Assembly: GCA_030540715.1 (NCBI GenBank)
Contig: JAUNVQ010000002.1
Span: 49,886 to 113,885 of the forward strand
Length of the DNA stretch: 64,000 bases
DNA from: Actinomycetaceae bacterium
Lineage (GTDB): Bacteria; Actinomycetota; Actinomycetes; Actinomycetales; Actinomycetaceae
Direction: 5' to 3'
Program-made: the position numbers and the translations under genes
Notes under the pieces: generated by a model
Told to the model about the DNA's origin: nothing
Database searches by the model: none
The model's input: only the letters and a program-made list of their open reading frames with translations
Part shown: piece by piece, positions 29,940 to 39,399 of the stretch
Position numbering within the stretch: the stretch's first letter is position 1
Layout of the letters: every line of letters starts with the position of its first letter

Positions 29940-31441
29940 ACGCACAAATCCGCCGCCTCATGCGCGTAGTCATTGCCATGTTCGTAGTGTTGATGATTTC
30001 CAGCACTTATGTCCAATTCATTCAGGCCCCCTCCTTAAAAGCTGATTCACGCAATGCTCGCACAATCTATGAAACATCGGGGCGCGACCGTGGCCAAATC
30101 ATTGTTGCCGGTAAAGCGATTGTGTCATCTCAGCCCTCTAACGATGCTTTCAAGTTTCAACGCATTTATGCACAAGGTCAACTTTATGCACCGTTAACAG
30201 GTTATTATTCAGCAAATCTGAAGTCCTCAACGGGCCTTGAGAAAGAAACAAACGATATTTTAGTGGGTGATGCGCCCTCTTTGCTGGCACAGCGTAATCA
30301 AAGGCTGTTTACGGGTCGTGAACCCCAGGGCGGCAGTATTGAGTTGACAATCGATCCAGCTGTTCAACAGGCTGCTTGGGATGCTTTAGGAGGACGCCGC
30401 GGAGCGGTTGCTGCAATCAATCCCCAAACTGGTGAGATTTTGGCAGCAGTGTCATCGCCCTCTTTCGATCCAAATAAACTGGTTGTCCATAACAATACTC
30501 AAGCCCTTGAAGCAGCCAAGCAAATGGAAAACGACCCTACAAAGCCTCTAGATAACCGCGTTTTTGGTGGTCATCGTTACTTCCCAGGATCGGTTTTCAA
30601 ACTCGTTACGGCTGCGGCAATGCTCTCGAATGGAGATATCACTCCTGAAACTCTTGTTGATTCCCCTGATGAACTACCTTTACCTCAGTCAACGGCTGTG
30701 CTGAAAAACTCACACAACCAAAAATGTGGTGATGGCAAACCTACGTTGCAGTATGCGTTCGCACAGTCATGTAACACTACTTTCGCGAAGGCTGCTATGG
30801 ATATTGGTTATGAGCGTTTGCGTCAGCAAGCTGAAGAATTTGGGTTTAATGACTCCAATAGGATTCCACTGCCAGTGACCCCCTCTGTTTTTCCTCATGA
30901 TTCTGGCATTTCACAGGCTAATCTAGCGATGGCAGGTATCGGTCAACATGATGTGCAGGTCACTCCTCTTCATATGGCTCAGATTGCTGGAGCTATCGGT
31001 AATGGTGGCGTAATGATGAAGCCCTATGTGGTGTCACGTATTTTGGATGCGAACCTTAACGAGACACGAAAAAATAGCCCCCGTAAGCAAGGTGAACCTA
31101 TTTCTGAGGCCACTGCTCAACAATTGACAGAAATGATGAAGGCAACTGTACGTGAAGGCACCGGCTCAAAGGCTGCCGTGAGCGGTGTTGAGGTTGCTGG
31201 TAAAACGGGTACGGCTGAAGTCGGCGATACGGGCCGAGCTGACGCCTGGTTCGTTGGTTTTGCACCAGCCGAAAATCCGACAATAGCTTTTGCTGTTGTC
31301 GTCGAGGGCGGACAAAATGGTATTGATACTGCATTTGGTGGTGAAGTAGCTGCACCGATTGCCCAACGTGTAGTCTCAGCTCATATTGCATCAATGAAGG
31401 AAAATACTCCTGCTTCCGTTTCCGGGGAGGAGGGCCGATGA
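29936..31441 (+). CDS. pbpA: PbpA, class B penicillin-binding protein (transpeptidase)
   Basis: A 501-residue protein with one N-terminal transmembrane helix and an extracytoplasmic transpeptidase domain that crosslinks peptidoglycan made by the adjacent RodA. The active-site triad motifs are SVFK (in FPGSVFKLVTAAA), SCN (in FAQSCNTTFAK) and KTG (in VAGKTGTAEVG). It lacks a PASTA domain, as is usual for PbpA. It overlaps pknA by 4 bases. Confidence 0.95.
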   Translation: MNAQIRRLMRVVIAMFVVLMISSTYVQFIQAPSLKADSRNARTIYETSGRDRGQIIVAGKAIVSSQPSNDAFKFQRIYAQGQLYAPLTGYYSANLKSSTGLEKETNDILVGDAPSLLAQRNQRLFTGREPQGGSIELTIDPAVQQAAWDALGGRRGAVAAINPQTGEILAAVSSPSFDPNKLVVHNNTQALEAAKQMENDPTKPLDNRVFGGHRYFPGSVFKLVTAAAMLSNGDITPETLVDSPDELPLPQSTAVLKNSHNQKCGDGKPTLQYAFAQSCNTTFAKAAMDIGYERLRQQAEEFGFNDSNRIPLPVTPSVFPHDSGISQANLAMAGIGQHDVQVTPLHMAQIAGAIGNGGVMMKPYVVSRILDANLNETRKNSPRKQGEPISEATAQQLTEMMKATVREGTGSKAAVSGVEVAGKTGTAEVGDTGRADAWFVGFAPAENPTIAFAVVVEGGQNGIDTAFGGEVAAPIAQRVVSAHIASMKENTPASVSGEEGR

Positions 31442-33351
31442 CAATGACATCACTGTCGCATGAAAGCAACGAAATACCGTCTGCCTCACATAGTTCAGCT
31501 GATCCGCTCACCCCTATAGCTAGCGACGAGGCGCAGCGGGCTCCAGTTCCTGGTTTATTCGCAGGAAAGATCTACCATTCACGCTATATTTTGCTTGAAC
31601 GCATAGCTATTGGTGGTATGGGTGAAGTGTGGAAGGCACGGGATGCTCACACCAACGAGCGTCTTGCAATCAAGATTTTACGCCCAGAGTTTGCTGGTCA
31701 GGAACAGTTTTTATCACGTCTACGTGTGGAAGCCTCCAATGCTAGCCGCCTGAAACACCCTCATCTTGCTCAGATTTTTGATTCTGGTGAAGAAGATGGC
31801 CTTGGCTGGATTGCGATGGAACTGGTCGAGGGCCAGCCCTTAACCAGGCTATTAAAGCAGCAAAAAGTTTTGCCTTTAGCAACGATTCTTCCGATATTAA
31901 GGCAAACAGCAGATGCGCTTTCTGCTGTTCATTCAGCAGGTATTGTTCATCGTGATATTAAGCCTGGCAATATTCTGGTTGCTCCCGATAACCATGTGAA
32001 ACTCACAGATTTTGGAATTTCGCGTGCCAATAACCAGGTAACTTTGACTGCTGCTGGAATGGTAATGGGAACGGCCCAATATTTACCCCCAGAACAGGCA
32101 ATGGGCCAGCCCGCAACACCAGCTGGCGATCTCTATGCCTTGGGCGTTATCGCCTACGAGGCTCTGTGCGGCTATCGTCCTTTCACAGGAGACTCACAGG
32201 TAGACATAGCTTTTGCACACGTGAACTCGCCCGTTCCCCCAATGCCAGAGACTATTCCTGCTTCACTGCGAAATTTAATCATGCGTCTGTTAAGTAAGAA
32301 GCCCAGCAATCGCCCACCAACGGCAGCTAAGCTCTCGTATCTTTTATGGGAGTTAGAGGGCGAGCTGCTCTCACCTGCAGCTGATTCTTCTTGTCACAGT
32401 CAAGCTGAAAGTGGTGCCACGCTATCACTTGGTGGAGGAACTGTTCCTGCTCCGCTTCATATGCCGGCCTCTATTGCACCAACAGTATCGGCCTATAAGA
32501 AACGCCTACAGCTGTTCCATTTGCGTTTTGCTGCGGCACGTCAACAGTTGCTTTCAGCTGCTTTAGATGCCAAAACATCTGTGGCTGTTGAATCTGGGGC
32601 ACATGCGTCAATGCTGTCCAGTGATGATGATAGTAAGAAACAGTCGGAAAATCTGCAGCCTGGCTCTCAAGAAATAGTTTCTAAGAAACGTGATCCTCAC
32701 TGTGAGCGCAAGCAGGCTGTAAGGCAACATGACAGTGACCATTCGCACTATGGTAACCAGCAACAGCCTTCTTACTTAGAGCAAGGCAACGGTAATGAGC
32801 AAGGGGACGACGCAGAAAAAAAGCCCGCTAACAGCAGGGAACACTTTGGTAATAATGTTGACGGCACACAGCAGGCTAATGCCCCGACCTTCCGATCAAC
32901 TGGCAGCAAACGGGTGACCACCGAACTGAACATCACCCATTCCACTGACACCAAAAAGACGGGCACAGCTCCTGTGACGTCAACATCTGGGAGCCACCCT
33001 TCAGTAACCGCGGCCCAGACTTCTGCAACCACCAGCACTCACGCTACTGAACACAAGTACGCGGCAGCTAATCCCCAGCCTTCGATTTTTTCAGCCATAC
33101 TTACGAAAGATAACGAACCATTCTCGCGTCACAGCCGAACAGATTTGGAAACCCATAAAAATCTGGCGTTGTGGATACTTGTAGGAGTCATGACATTTTT
33201 TGTGCTCCTCTACCTTGCTATTAGCATATGGGCTATGCCCAGCCAGGCTGCAAGTTCACTTGCAGCCGATACGGTGCACCATAGTTTTTTTGACCAAGTG
33301 ACAGTTTTGAGTGAAAAGGATACGACATGGCCACACAACAACACTGCTTAG
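31438..33351 (+). CDS. pknA: PknA, Ser/Thr protein kinase with a very long linker
   Basis: A 637-residue membrane kinase for cell-division and wall targets. After a 45-residue N-terminal extension the kinase domain shows the glycine loop AIGGMGEVW, Lys79, HRDIKPGN (171-178), DFG (191-193), and likely activation Thr202 and Thr204 before GTAQYLPPEQ. From about 320 to 590 the juxtamembrane region is low-complexity, rich in Ser, Thr, Gln, Asn and His; M. tuberculosis PknA has 431 residues in total. One transmembrane helix (about 576-601) and a short extracellular tail without sensor domain follow. The last 25 bases overlap pknB in another frame. Confidence 0.95.
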   Translation: MTMTSLSHESNEIPSASHSSADPLTPIASDEAQRAPVPGLFAGKIYHSRYILLERIAIGGMGEVWKARDAHTNERLAIKILRPEFAGQEQFLSRLRVEASNASRLKHPHLAQIFDSGEEDGLGWIAMELVEGQPLTRLLKQQKVLPLATILPILRQTADALSAVHSAGIVHRDIKPGNILVAPDNHVKLTDFGISRANNQVTLTAAGMVMGTAQYLPPEQAMGQPATPAGDLYALGVIAYEALCGYRPFTGDSQVDIAFAHVNSPVPPMPETIPASLRNLIMRLLSKKPSNRPPTAAKLSYLLWELEGELLSPAADSSCHSQAESGATLSLGGGTVPAPLHMPASIAPTVSAYKKRLQLFHLRFAAARQQLLSAALDAKTSVAVESGAHASMLSSDDDSKKQSENLQPGSQEIVSKKRDPHCERKQAVRQHDSDHSHYGNQQQPSYLEQGNGNEQGDDAEKKPANSREHFGNNVDGTQQANAPTFRSTGSKRVTTELNITHSTDTKKTGTAPVTSTSGSHPSVTAAQTSATTSTHATEHKYAAANPQPSIFSAILTKDNEPFSRHSRTDLETHKNLALWILVGVMTFFVLLYLAISIWAMPSQAASSLAADTVHHSFFDQVTVLSEKDTTWPHNNTA

Positions 33352-35171
33352 CTGGGCGTTACGAGGTACGCTCGCTTATTGGCAGCGGAGGAATGGCAGA
33401 AGTTCATCTGGGCTATGATATTCGCCTTTCGCGGGTCGTGGCGATCAAGATGCTGCGTACTGATCTCGCTCGTGATTCAATTTTTCAGGAACGTTTCCGC
33501 CGCGAGGCTCAATCAGCAGCGTCACTGAACCATCCCAATATCGTTGCGGTCTATGATACCGGCGAAGAATCCGAGACTCTTCCCGATGGCTCAAGCATTT
33601 CTATTCCTTTTATCATTATGGAATATGTTGAAGGCCATACGGTTCGGCAACTTTTATCCGATGGACAGCCTGTTCCCATTGATGAAGCCGTAGAAATTAC
33701 TACTGGTGTTCTCAACGCCTTGGAGTATTCCCATTCGCAGGGACTGGTCCACCGTGATATCAAACCGGGAAATATTATGCTCACCATGACTGGGAAAGTA
33801 AAAGTCATGGACTTCGGTATTGCGCGGGCCTTAGAGGATTCCGCAGCCACGATGACATCAACTGATGCAGTGATAGGTACTGCCCAGTATTTGTCACCAG
33901 AACAGGCACGTGGTGAAAACGTCGATACACGTTCCGACCTTTATTCCACCGGGTGTTTACTTTATGAATTACTTACTGGACGTCCTCCTTTTCGTGGAGA
34001 TTCCGCCGTCGCAGTTGCTTATCAACATGTATCCGAACAACCGAAACCGCCCTCAAGTGTGACTCCTGATTTGAGCGACCAAATTGACCGTGTTGTTCTC
34101 AAGTCACTGATGAAGATTCCTTCTCAGCGCTACCAGGATGCGGCTCGTTTTCGCACTGACCTGCAGGCTGCTGTAGCAGGCATGGCGGTTTCTGCTCCCA
34201 CTGTTGCTGCACTCAATGACCAGTTCCAGCCAATACCAACAACTGAAACTATGTCAATGCCCCAGAGTATGCGAGTTGCGCACGCCGATCCATTTGCTCA
34301 AGCACAACTTCAGGCAAGACGTGCCGCTCAAGAAAAACGCCGCCGCCAGCAAGAACAGCGTGCTAAAGAAAAGCGCCGTCAACGTGTGTTGTGGTCAATC
34401 TTCATTACTTTACTTCTTCTGTTGCTTATTGGTGGCAGCACTTTTGCGTGGTATTACCTTTCCAAGGAACAACAACCTGAAACTGTCGTCATTCCTCAAG
34501 ACATTATTGGTTTAACGCAAGCGCAAGCCAGTGAACGATTACTGGAGCTTGAGCTCAACCCTGTGTTTGGTGAAGCAGTTCCATCTGACGATGTCAAAGC
34601 TGGCCATGTTGCGGCAACGGATCCCGCCCCCGGAACTAAAGTTGATAAAGGTTCACGTGTCACACTTTCCCTCTCATCAGGCCGCGACGAAGTACCCGTT
34701 CCAGATGTCACTGGCCTATCACAAGACCGTGCCCGCACAATAATTGAGGCCGCCGGTTTGCGTGTGGGGAACATATCTTCTGAAGATTCGGCCAATGTCG
34801 ATGCTGACCACGTGATACGTTCTGATCCTGAGGCCGATACATCGGTACCAAAAGACACCGTTATCAATCTGACACTTTCGTCGGGGTATGTGACCGTTGA
34901 ACGAGACAAAGTTGTAGGCAAAAAGAAGGACGAAGCATTGAAGTATTTGTCGGATGAACTAAAGTTGTCAACAAATACGCTCAATGAATCAACGGATGCC
35001 TACCAGCCTGATACCGTGATCTCGATTAAACCAGATGGCAGGGTTGCTCAACGTTCACAAATAACGTTGACTATAGCAGTGGCTCCGCCTGAACCACCTC
35101 TTCCACAGCCAGAACCCGACGATCCTTCGCCAACTAAAACAAAGGACGATAAAGAGAAAGACAACAATTGA
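33327..35171 (+). CDS. pknB: PknB, Ser/Thr protein kinase with PASTA sensor domains
   Basis: A 614-residue kinase, the main sensor of muropeptides and lipid II in actinobacteria. The kinase core has GSGGMAEVHLG, Lys41, HRDIKPGNI (142-150), DFG (162-164) and activation-loop Thr177/Thr179 ahead of GTAQYLSPEQA. A basic juxtamembrane helix (repeated Arg/Lys/Gln/Glu) leads to a transmembrane segment near 355-376. Outside are three PASTA domains (each with an xPDxxGLxxxxA-type start: IIGLTQAQA, VTGLSQDRA, VVGKKKDEA) and a Pro/Asp/Lys tail. Mycobacterial PknB has four PASTA units. Last gene of the operon. Confidence 0.96.
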   Translation: MATQQHCLAGRYEVRSLIGSGGMAEVHLGYDIRLSRVVAIKMLRTDLARDSIFQERFRREAQSAASLNHPNIVAVYDTGEESETLPDGSSISIPFIIMEYVEGHTVRQLLSDGQPVPIDEAVEITTGVLNALEYSHSQGLVHRDIKPGNIMLTMTGKVKVMDFGIARALEDSAATMTSTDAVIGTAQYLSPEQARGENVDTRSDLYSTGCLLYELLTGRPPFRGDSAVAVAYQHVSEQPKPPSSVTPDLSDQIDRVVLKSLMKIPSQRYQDAARFRTDLQAAVAGMAVSAPTVAALNDQFQPIPTTETMSMPQSMRVAHADPFAQAQLQARRAAQEKRRRQQEQRAKEKRRQRVLWSIFITLLLLLLIGGSTFAWYYLSKEQQPETVVIPQDIIGLTQAQASERLLELELNPVFGEAVPSDDVKAGHVAATDPAPGTKVDKGSRVTLSLSSGRDEVPVPDVTGLSQDRARTIIEAAGLRVGNISSEDSANVDADHVIRSDPEADTSVPKDTVINLTLSSGYVTVERDKVVGKKKDEALKYLSDELKLSTNTLNESTDAYQPDTVISIKPDGRVAQRSQITLTIAVAPPEPPLPQPEPDDPSPTKTKDDKEKDNN

Positions 35172-35185
35172 GGCAGTCGACCTTA

Positions 35186-35223
35186 TTGACAGTTCTGATT
35201 ATTGGCACAATCAGAACTGTCAA
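35186..35223. terminator. hairpin at the end of the kinase operon
   Basis: A perfect 15-bp stem TTGACAGTTCTGATT/AATCAGAACTGTCAA with an 8-base loop, 15 bases past the pknB stop and between convergent genes. No T-run follows on either strand, so its strength as an intrinsic terminator is doubtful. Confidence 0.55.
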
Positions 35224-35294
35224 AGCGACACATCCGGGAACAATGGAGGGACTATGCGATAGATCTCGATGATGTGGTTCCTGGATAAGGTCGG

Positions 35295-36020
35295 TTAGAC
35301 CAGTGAGTGCACCCAGTTTTTGATGATCTGGTAGCCGTGGTCAGTTCCGATTGATTCAGGGTGAAATTGCACCGTCTCAATGGGTGCATGGCGGTGACGA
35401 AAAGCCATAATCATGCCGTCATCACTGTGCGCACTTACCTCAAGTTCATCGGGAACAGTGTTGGGATCGACAGCTAGTGAATGGTAACGTGCCACTATTG
35501 CGGGGTTTGGTACTCCCGTAAATATTCCTTTACCGTCATGTGTCACTGGCGATGTTTTTCCGTGCATTATCTTTGGGGCGTGACACACTGTCGCGCCACA
35601 TACCTCACCAAGTCCCTGATGCCCCAAACACACACCCAGCATCGGTTGTTTGGTATCAATACACCAGCGGATCACTTTGGGGGAATATCCGGCCTGTGAA
35701 GGTGTTCCTGGCCCGGGACTCACTACTACCCCATCAATGTGTTGTGGAAGGTGCAAACTTGCTGGGTCTTCATCTAAGACAACCCCCCTGCTATTATCAC
35801 AGTTGCTGCGGCCTGTGCTCATCGAAGCGGATGCATCCTCATACAAGATTTTGCCAGCGTTACGACCACGAGCGACTGTAGGCTCTACTAAAGATAGAAT
35901 AGAGGGATCATCATTACGAATAACAGTGACATCAGCTTCGCAATGCTTTAGGTAGCCAACAATAGTGTGAACAAAAGAATCGTAGTTATCAATACATAGC
36001 ACATGCAGTTGTGGGCTCAT
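35295..36020 (-). CDS. trpG: TrpG/PabA-type glutamine amidotransferase, with an insertion
   Basis: A 241-residue glutaminase subunit that supplies ammonia for anthranilate or 4-amino-4-deoxychorismate synthesis (tryptophan or folate). The N-terminal IDNYDSFVHTIVGYL, the oxyanion strand VVVSPGPGTP, the nucleophile Cys131 in GVCLGHQ, and His220/Glu222 in QFHPES complete the triad. Between RNDDPSILS and the SPGPGTP strand lies an unusual hydrophilic stretch (residues 47-90). No trpE/pabB partner is adjacent, as for the mycobacterial gene at this locus, so a dual role is likely. The ATG overlaps the stop of the small upstream membrane gene (ATGA), implying translational coupling. Confidence 0.9.
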   Translation of the reverse strand: MSPQLHVLCIDNYDSFVHTIVGYLKHCEADVTVIRNDDPSILSLVEPTVARGRNAGKILYEDASASMSTGRSNCDNSRGVVLDEDPASLHLPQHIDGVVVSPGPGTPSQAGYSPKVIRWCIDTKQPMLGVCLGHQGLGEVCGATVCHAPKIMHGKTSPVTHDGKGIFTGVPNPAIVARYHSLAVDPNTVPDELEVSAHSDDGMIMAFRHRHAPIETVQFHPESIGTDHGYQIIKNWVHSLV

Positions 36021-36172
36021 TCGACCGTATTTCCTGTCAGATTAAAGTATTCAGTGGCCCATGGAAACACCCATTGGAATAACAGCAAAATAGTAACAGA
36101 TAACAGCACCAAAATCTGTAGTAGTTTAATCCAGCGAGGACCAGGCAACAGGTTCCACAATGCTACATACAT
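36017..36172 (-). CDS. small (51-residue) membrane protein between sortase E and trpG
   Basis: A short gene starting MYVALWNLLPGPRWIKL, followed by a single hydrophobic helix (LLQILVLLSVTILLLFQWVF) and a short tail. Small proteins of the MYxxLWxxLPGP type are, to my knowledge, common at this position beside trpG in actinobacteria, with unknown function. A strong AAGGAGGTGG ribosome site lies inside the 3' end of the sortase gene; the start overlaps the sortase coding region by 10 bases and the stop overlaps the trpG start. The order srtE, this gene, trpG is therefore one tightly coupled unit. Confidence 0.82.
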   Translation of the reverse strand: MYVALWNLLPGPRWIKLLQILVLLSVTILLLFQWVFPWATEYFNLTGNTVE

Positions 36173-37257
36173 GAGTGGTTTCCACCTCCTTCTAACTCTG
36201 CTGGAATACCAGCATCATGGGGTGTCCAGTAATCGAATTTCAGATGAACTATATAGCGTTCGGAGTTTCCGTATTCTGGGTGACATGTCGTCATTGTCAT
36301 TAACTGTTCAGTGGGTTGAACATTTAGCTGATTAGGGACTGGATAAATTACTTCTTTACGTTCTGGCAGCACAATTTCATGGGTATAGACTCGGTAAACA
36401 AGCCACGCATCTTTTGTTTCTACAACAACGGGGTCACCGTCTTTTAAAACATCGATGCGTCGAAAACTTGACCCATAGCTTCTGCGGTGTGCAGCCACTG
36501 CAAAGTTACCGATCTCGCCAGGCAGCGCAGTGGTGTCATAGTGGCCAGCTGCTGCCTTATCTAAAACATCTGGTGTAGCACCTTCACGCAAAGGTAGCAC
36601 CATAAATTCCCACTTTGGAACATGAAGCGCTCCGAAAGTCGCGCCGTGTTCAGGGGGCTCAATAGCTGGAGGAGCATCTTTTCGTTTATCAGATGAAACC
36701 GCCGTTGGACATTCAACATCTTGATAGAAGGTAGTCAGCGCTAGTTTTGTATCGGCTTCAACCTGCATATCTGTCACAAAAACTTGCCAAAATGCGAACA
36801 GGCCAAGCACAACGCCAGCTGTCACCAATAGTTCACCAAACCATGCGATCACATCGAAGCGCCGCCGCCTTCGGGATGTCACCCCGATAAGATTATCATT
36901 GTTTGCCAACGATCCGTCGTGAGGCGTTGCCACGGCAAGCTGCGCTTCTTTTTGTTTGATTTCTTCAAGTCGTGCTTGAGCCATTGCTAAACGAGCGTGA
37001 GCTTCCTTCTTTGGATCCTGCCTGTGAGCATTCCCGCCTTGAGATGTGTCACCAGTAGTGTCGCCAGGCAAAAAGTCTGTTATCGGGCTGGCAAATATTT
37101 GGTGAGTCGGTTCAACAGCCTGGCTGTCACTGTGCGAGTATGCCCCTGCTGGAACTTCAGGCACTGTGGATTCAGCAACGCCTGTTTTTCCAAGACGCCG
37201 CTGTTGTTCACGTTGAAGGCGTAGTTCACGCCTAGACAGTCGAGGCCGCTGCGTCAT
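36163..37257 (-). CDS. srtE: class E sortase
   Basis: A 364-residue membrane transpeptidase. Residues 1-135 are a cytosolic, charged, low-complexity region; one helix (about 138-166) anchors the C-terminal sortase domain outside. The catalytic His lies in AVAAHRRSYGSSF, the Cys at 325 in MTTCHPEYG (the TLxTC motif with Met for Leu), and the Arg in NSERYIV. Class E enzymes of actinobacteria sit next to crgA/trpG/pknB as here and recognise LAXTG rather than LPXTG; the LARTG protein encoded at 22228 is the obvious local candidate. The long N-terminal region is larger than in typical family members. Confidence 0.9.
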   Translation of the reverse strand: MTQRPRLSRRELRLQREQQRRLGKTGVAESTVPEVPAGAYSHSDSQAVEPTHQIFASPITDFLPGDTTGDTSQGGNAHRQDPKKEAHARLAMAQARLEEIKQKEAQLAVATPHDGSLANNDNLIGVTSRRRRRFDVIAWFGELLVTAGVVLGLFAFWQVFVTDMQVEADTKLALTTFYQDVECPTAVSSDKRKDAPPAIEPPEHGATFGALHVPKWEFMVLPLREGATPDVLDKAAAGHYDTTALPGEIGNFAVAAHRRSYGSSFRRIDVLKDGDPVVVETKDAWLVYRVYTHEIVLPERKEVIYPVPNQLNVQPTEQLMTMTTCHPEYGNSERYIVHLKFDYWTPHDAGIPAELEGGGNHSCM

Positions 37258-37263
37258 ATGTCA

Positions 37264-37536
37264 TTACCGCCATCTCAACGTCATCAGGAAGCCAACAAAT
37301 GCAATTCCTAAACCAACAGCTAGATTCCAGTTACCAATACCCGGAATAGGATACAACCCCTTAAACATATAGTAGGTAACAACCCATACCAAGCCAATAA
37401 GCATAAGCGTCACCATTGTTGGCGCCCACCATGACGGCGATAGTTTCATTCCATCTGTCCACGTTGGCTGCACATCAAGATTTGTTTGCTCGACACGACG
37501 GCCGCGGGCGTTTTTACGTTTGCGTGATTTAGGCAC
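37264..37536 (-). CDS. crgA: CrgA, cell division protein
   Basis: A 90-residue protein with two transmembrane helices (residues about 32-52 and 67-85) and a basic N terminus. CrgA is an actinobacterial divisome factor that interacts with FtsZ, FtsQ, PbpA and others. The family motif SPSWWAPTMVTLMLIGL starts the first helix, and NWNLAVGLGIAFVGFLM is the second. The frame is open four codons further, but GGAGG just before the GTG (reading PKSRKRKN, typical for the family) makes GTG the start. It lies 6 bases upstream of the sortase stop-to-start interval on the same strand, so the two probably share a transcript. Confidence 0.93.
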   Translation of the reverse strand: MPKSRKRKNARGRRVEQTNLDVQPTWTDGMKLSPSWWAPTMVTLMLIGLVWVVTYYMFKGLYPIPGIGNWNLAVGLGIAFVGFLMTLRWR

Positions 37537-37760
37537 GACTTCCTCCATTGCGGTTATGACAATAATCTACGTTCTATTCTAAACGGACTCTCACAAAAAA
37601 ACATCCGGCGACACCATGTGTGCAGGTGATATGCGGCTCATCGTCAAGTCATTGACAAATCTGTGCTGTAAGAATGGCGGTTTCGTCCTCTTGGTTGAAT
37701 TGTTATCCCAAAGCGCACTACATAAGACAAAGGACCTGAAGTTGGCGCAGCCTTATCCTT

Positions 37761-38687
37761 TTATAGGAAGGACACTAAACCAAGAGCAAGCCACATCATT
37801 GCGTAAGACAGCGCAAACAATCCAATAAATCCACTGATGGCTACTATCCAGTTGATACGTCTTTGTTGTTTTCGAGGGCGTTGGCGTGAACCTGTAAGAA
37901 GGAATATCCACATGGTCAATGCCCCCGCAATTAAACCACCCAAATGGGCTTGCCAGGCAATATTTGGTTCAATAAATGCGAACGCAAAATTGATAACAAG
38001 AAGGAATATCAGACCAGCGTTAGAGGCATCCACACGCCGCTGGATGACAAAAATAGCGCCGAACAAACCAAAGATCGCTCCTGAGGCACCCACATACATG
38101 GTAAAAAGATCCTGCACCATAAAATATCCACTGATGATAGTTCCCAGTGACCCCCCAAGAAGAGACAGGATATAGATGGTACCGAAACGCAGATGCCCGA
38201 TCAACGGCTCCAATCCCTGACCAAAAAGGTACAACGCCATCATGTTAAATATAAGATGCCATAGGCCAGAATGAAGAAATCCTGCCGAGATAAATCGCCA
38301 CGGTTCATACCACGCAAGTATCGCACTGAAGCCTCCCCATTTAATCAAAAGACCAGAGGCAATAAAACGCGTCACAAACTGAACAAGATAAACCGCTGCA
38401 CAGGTTATCAACAACGTTTTCGTGACAGATGCAGACTGAGTAAGTGCACCTACCTGATTCATCGAACCAATACGTGCATCAAGTTGTCGGCGATCTAAGG
38501 CGCGGTCGGGAATGTTGTCTGCTGCAGCCCTCCAGCGAGTATCAGCTTGAGCCGATGCTTTAATCTGACAGTGCGCACACTGCATTCCAACGGGTGCCTG
38601 CCGGGCACATTCTGCGCAGATAGGCCGTTCGCAGCGCTGACAGAGAATTCCCGTTGGAACATCAGGGTGACGGTAACAGCGTTCCAC
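37761..38687 (-). CDS. rhomboid family intramembrane serine protease with N-terminal zinc-binding motif
   Basis: A 308-residue membrane protease. Residues 1-45 form a Cys/His zinc-binding motif (CYRHPDVPTGILCQRCERP, then CAEC and CAHC) of the B-box-like type common in actinobacterial rhomboids. The membrane core has FNMMALYLFGQGLEPL (oxyanion Asn), the catalytic Ser in GASGAIFGLFGA, and the His in QAHLGGLIAGA. Rhomboids cut transmembrane segments of other proteins; substrates here are unknown. Two bases separate it from the upstream cyclophilin gene, so both are probably co-transcribed. Equivalent to the Rv0110-type rather than the Rv0010c gene of M. tuberculosis, by family. Confidence 0.9.
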   Translation of the reverse strand: MERCYRHPDVPTGILCQRCERPICAECARQAPVGMQCAHCQIKASAQADTRWRAAADNIPDRALDRRQLDARIGSMNQVGALTQSASVTKTLLITCAAVYLVQFVTRFIASGLLIKWGGFSAILAWYEPWRFISAGFLHSGLWHLIFNMMALYLFGQGLEPLIGHLRFGTIYILSLLGGSLGTIISGYFMVQDLFTMYVGASGAIFGLFGAIFVIQRRVDASNAGLIFLLVINFAFAFIEPNIAWQAHLGGLIAGALTMWIFLLTGSRQRPRKQQRRINWIVAISGFIGLFALSYAMMWLALGLVSFL

Positions 38688-38689
38688 TT

Positions 38690-39199
38690 TTAGCGGTTAA
38701 CCGTTACTGAAGTGATGACAATATCGTCAAGAGGACGATCTTGGGCTCCCGTGGGAGTAGAGCCAATAGCATCGACAACAGCCTTTGACTGTTCGTCGGC
38801 AACTTGACCAAAAATGGTGTGGTGGTTGTTGAGCCACGGTGTTGCAGCTACTGTAATGAAAAATTGTGAACCGTTCGTACCTGGACCAGCATTTGCCATT
38901 GCCAACATATAGGGTTGACTAAAGTCCAATGAGGGATCGAACTCATCTTTGAACTGGTAGCCTGGACCGCCAGTACCCGTCCCCAAAGGATCGCCACCTT
39001 GAATCATAAAGCCATCAATGACACGGTGAAAAATCACACCGTCATACAAAGGATCACTGGTGCGGTTACCCGTTAGGGGGTTCAACCATTCTCGCTGACC
39101 TAATGCCAGATCAACAAAGTTTTTTACCGTAATGGGTGCTTGAGTATCAAAAAGTTCCAGACGAATATCGCCTTGTGATGTATGTAAAATTGCTTCCAT
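38690..39199 (-). CDS. ppiA: cyclophilin-type peptidyl-prolyl isomerase
   Basis: A 169-residue cytosolic proline isomerase. The core motifs are FFxRxxxxFMIQGGD-like ([19 protein letters not shown]), [17 protein letters not shown] and FGQVADEQ, covering the catalytic Arg and the substrate groove. The frame is open 26 codons further upstream; the ATG at 39199 gives the normal family N terminus ([12 protein letters not shown]) though its ribosome site is weak. It is directly upstream of the rhomboid gene. No signal peptide is predicted from the chosen start. Confidence 0.93.
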   Translation of the reverse strand: MEAILHTSQGDIRLELFDTQAPITVKNFVDLALGQREWLNPLTGNRTSDPLYDGVIFHRVIDGFMIQGGDPLGTGTGGPGYQFKDEFDPSLDFSQPYMLAMANAGPGTNGSQFFITVAATPWLNNHHTIFGQVADEQSKAVVDAIGSTPTGAQDRPLDDIVITSVTVNR

Positions 39200-39399
39200 A
39201 GTATTTATCGTGCCACAGATCGCCTCAATTGGAAGGATCATTTCGCACCAGTTCGCCAATAGCATCACTTCAGGCAAAACTTTATACAGATTTATTTACC
39301 ATCCCCGCATAACGATGAATTCCCTGATAAAATAAACGGGACGGGGTAGGACTTCCGTTCCTGCCATTCGATGCACGAAAAGGTGAGGAGCAACAACCA

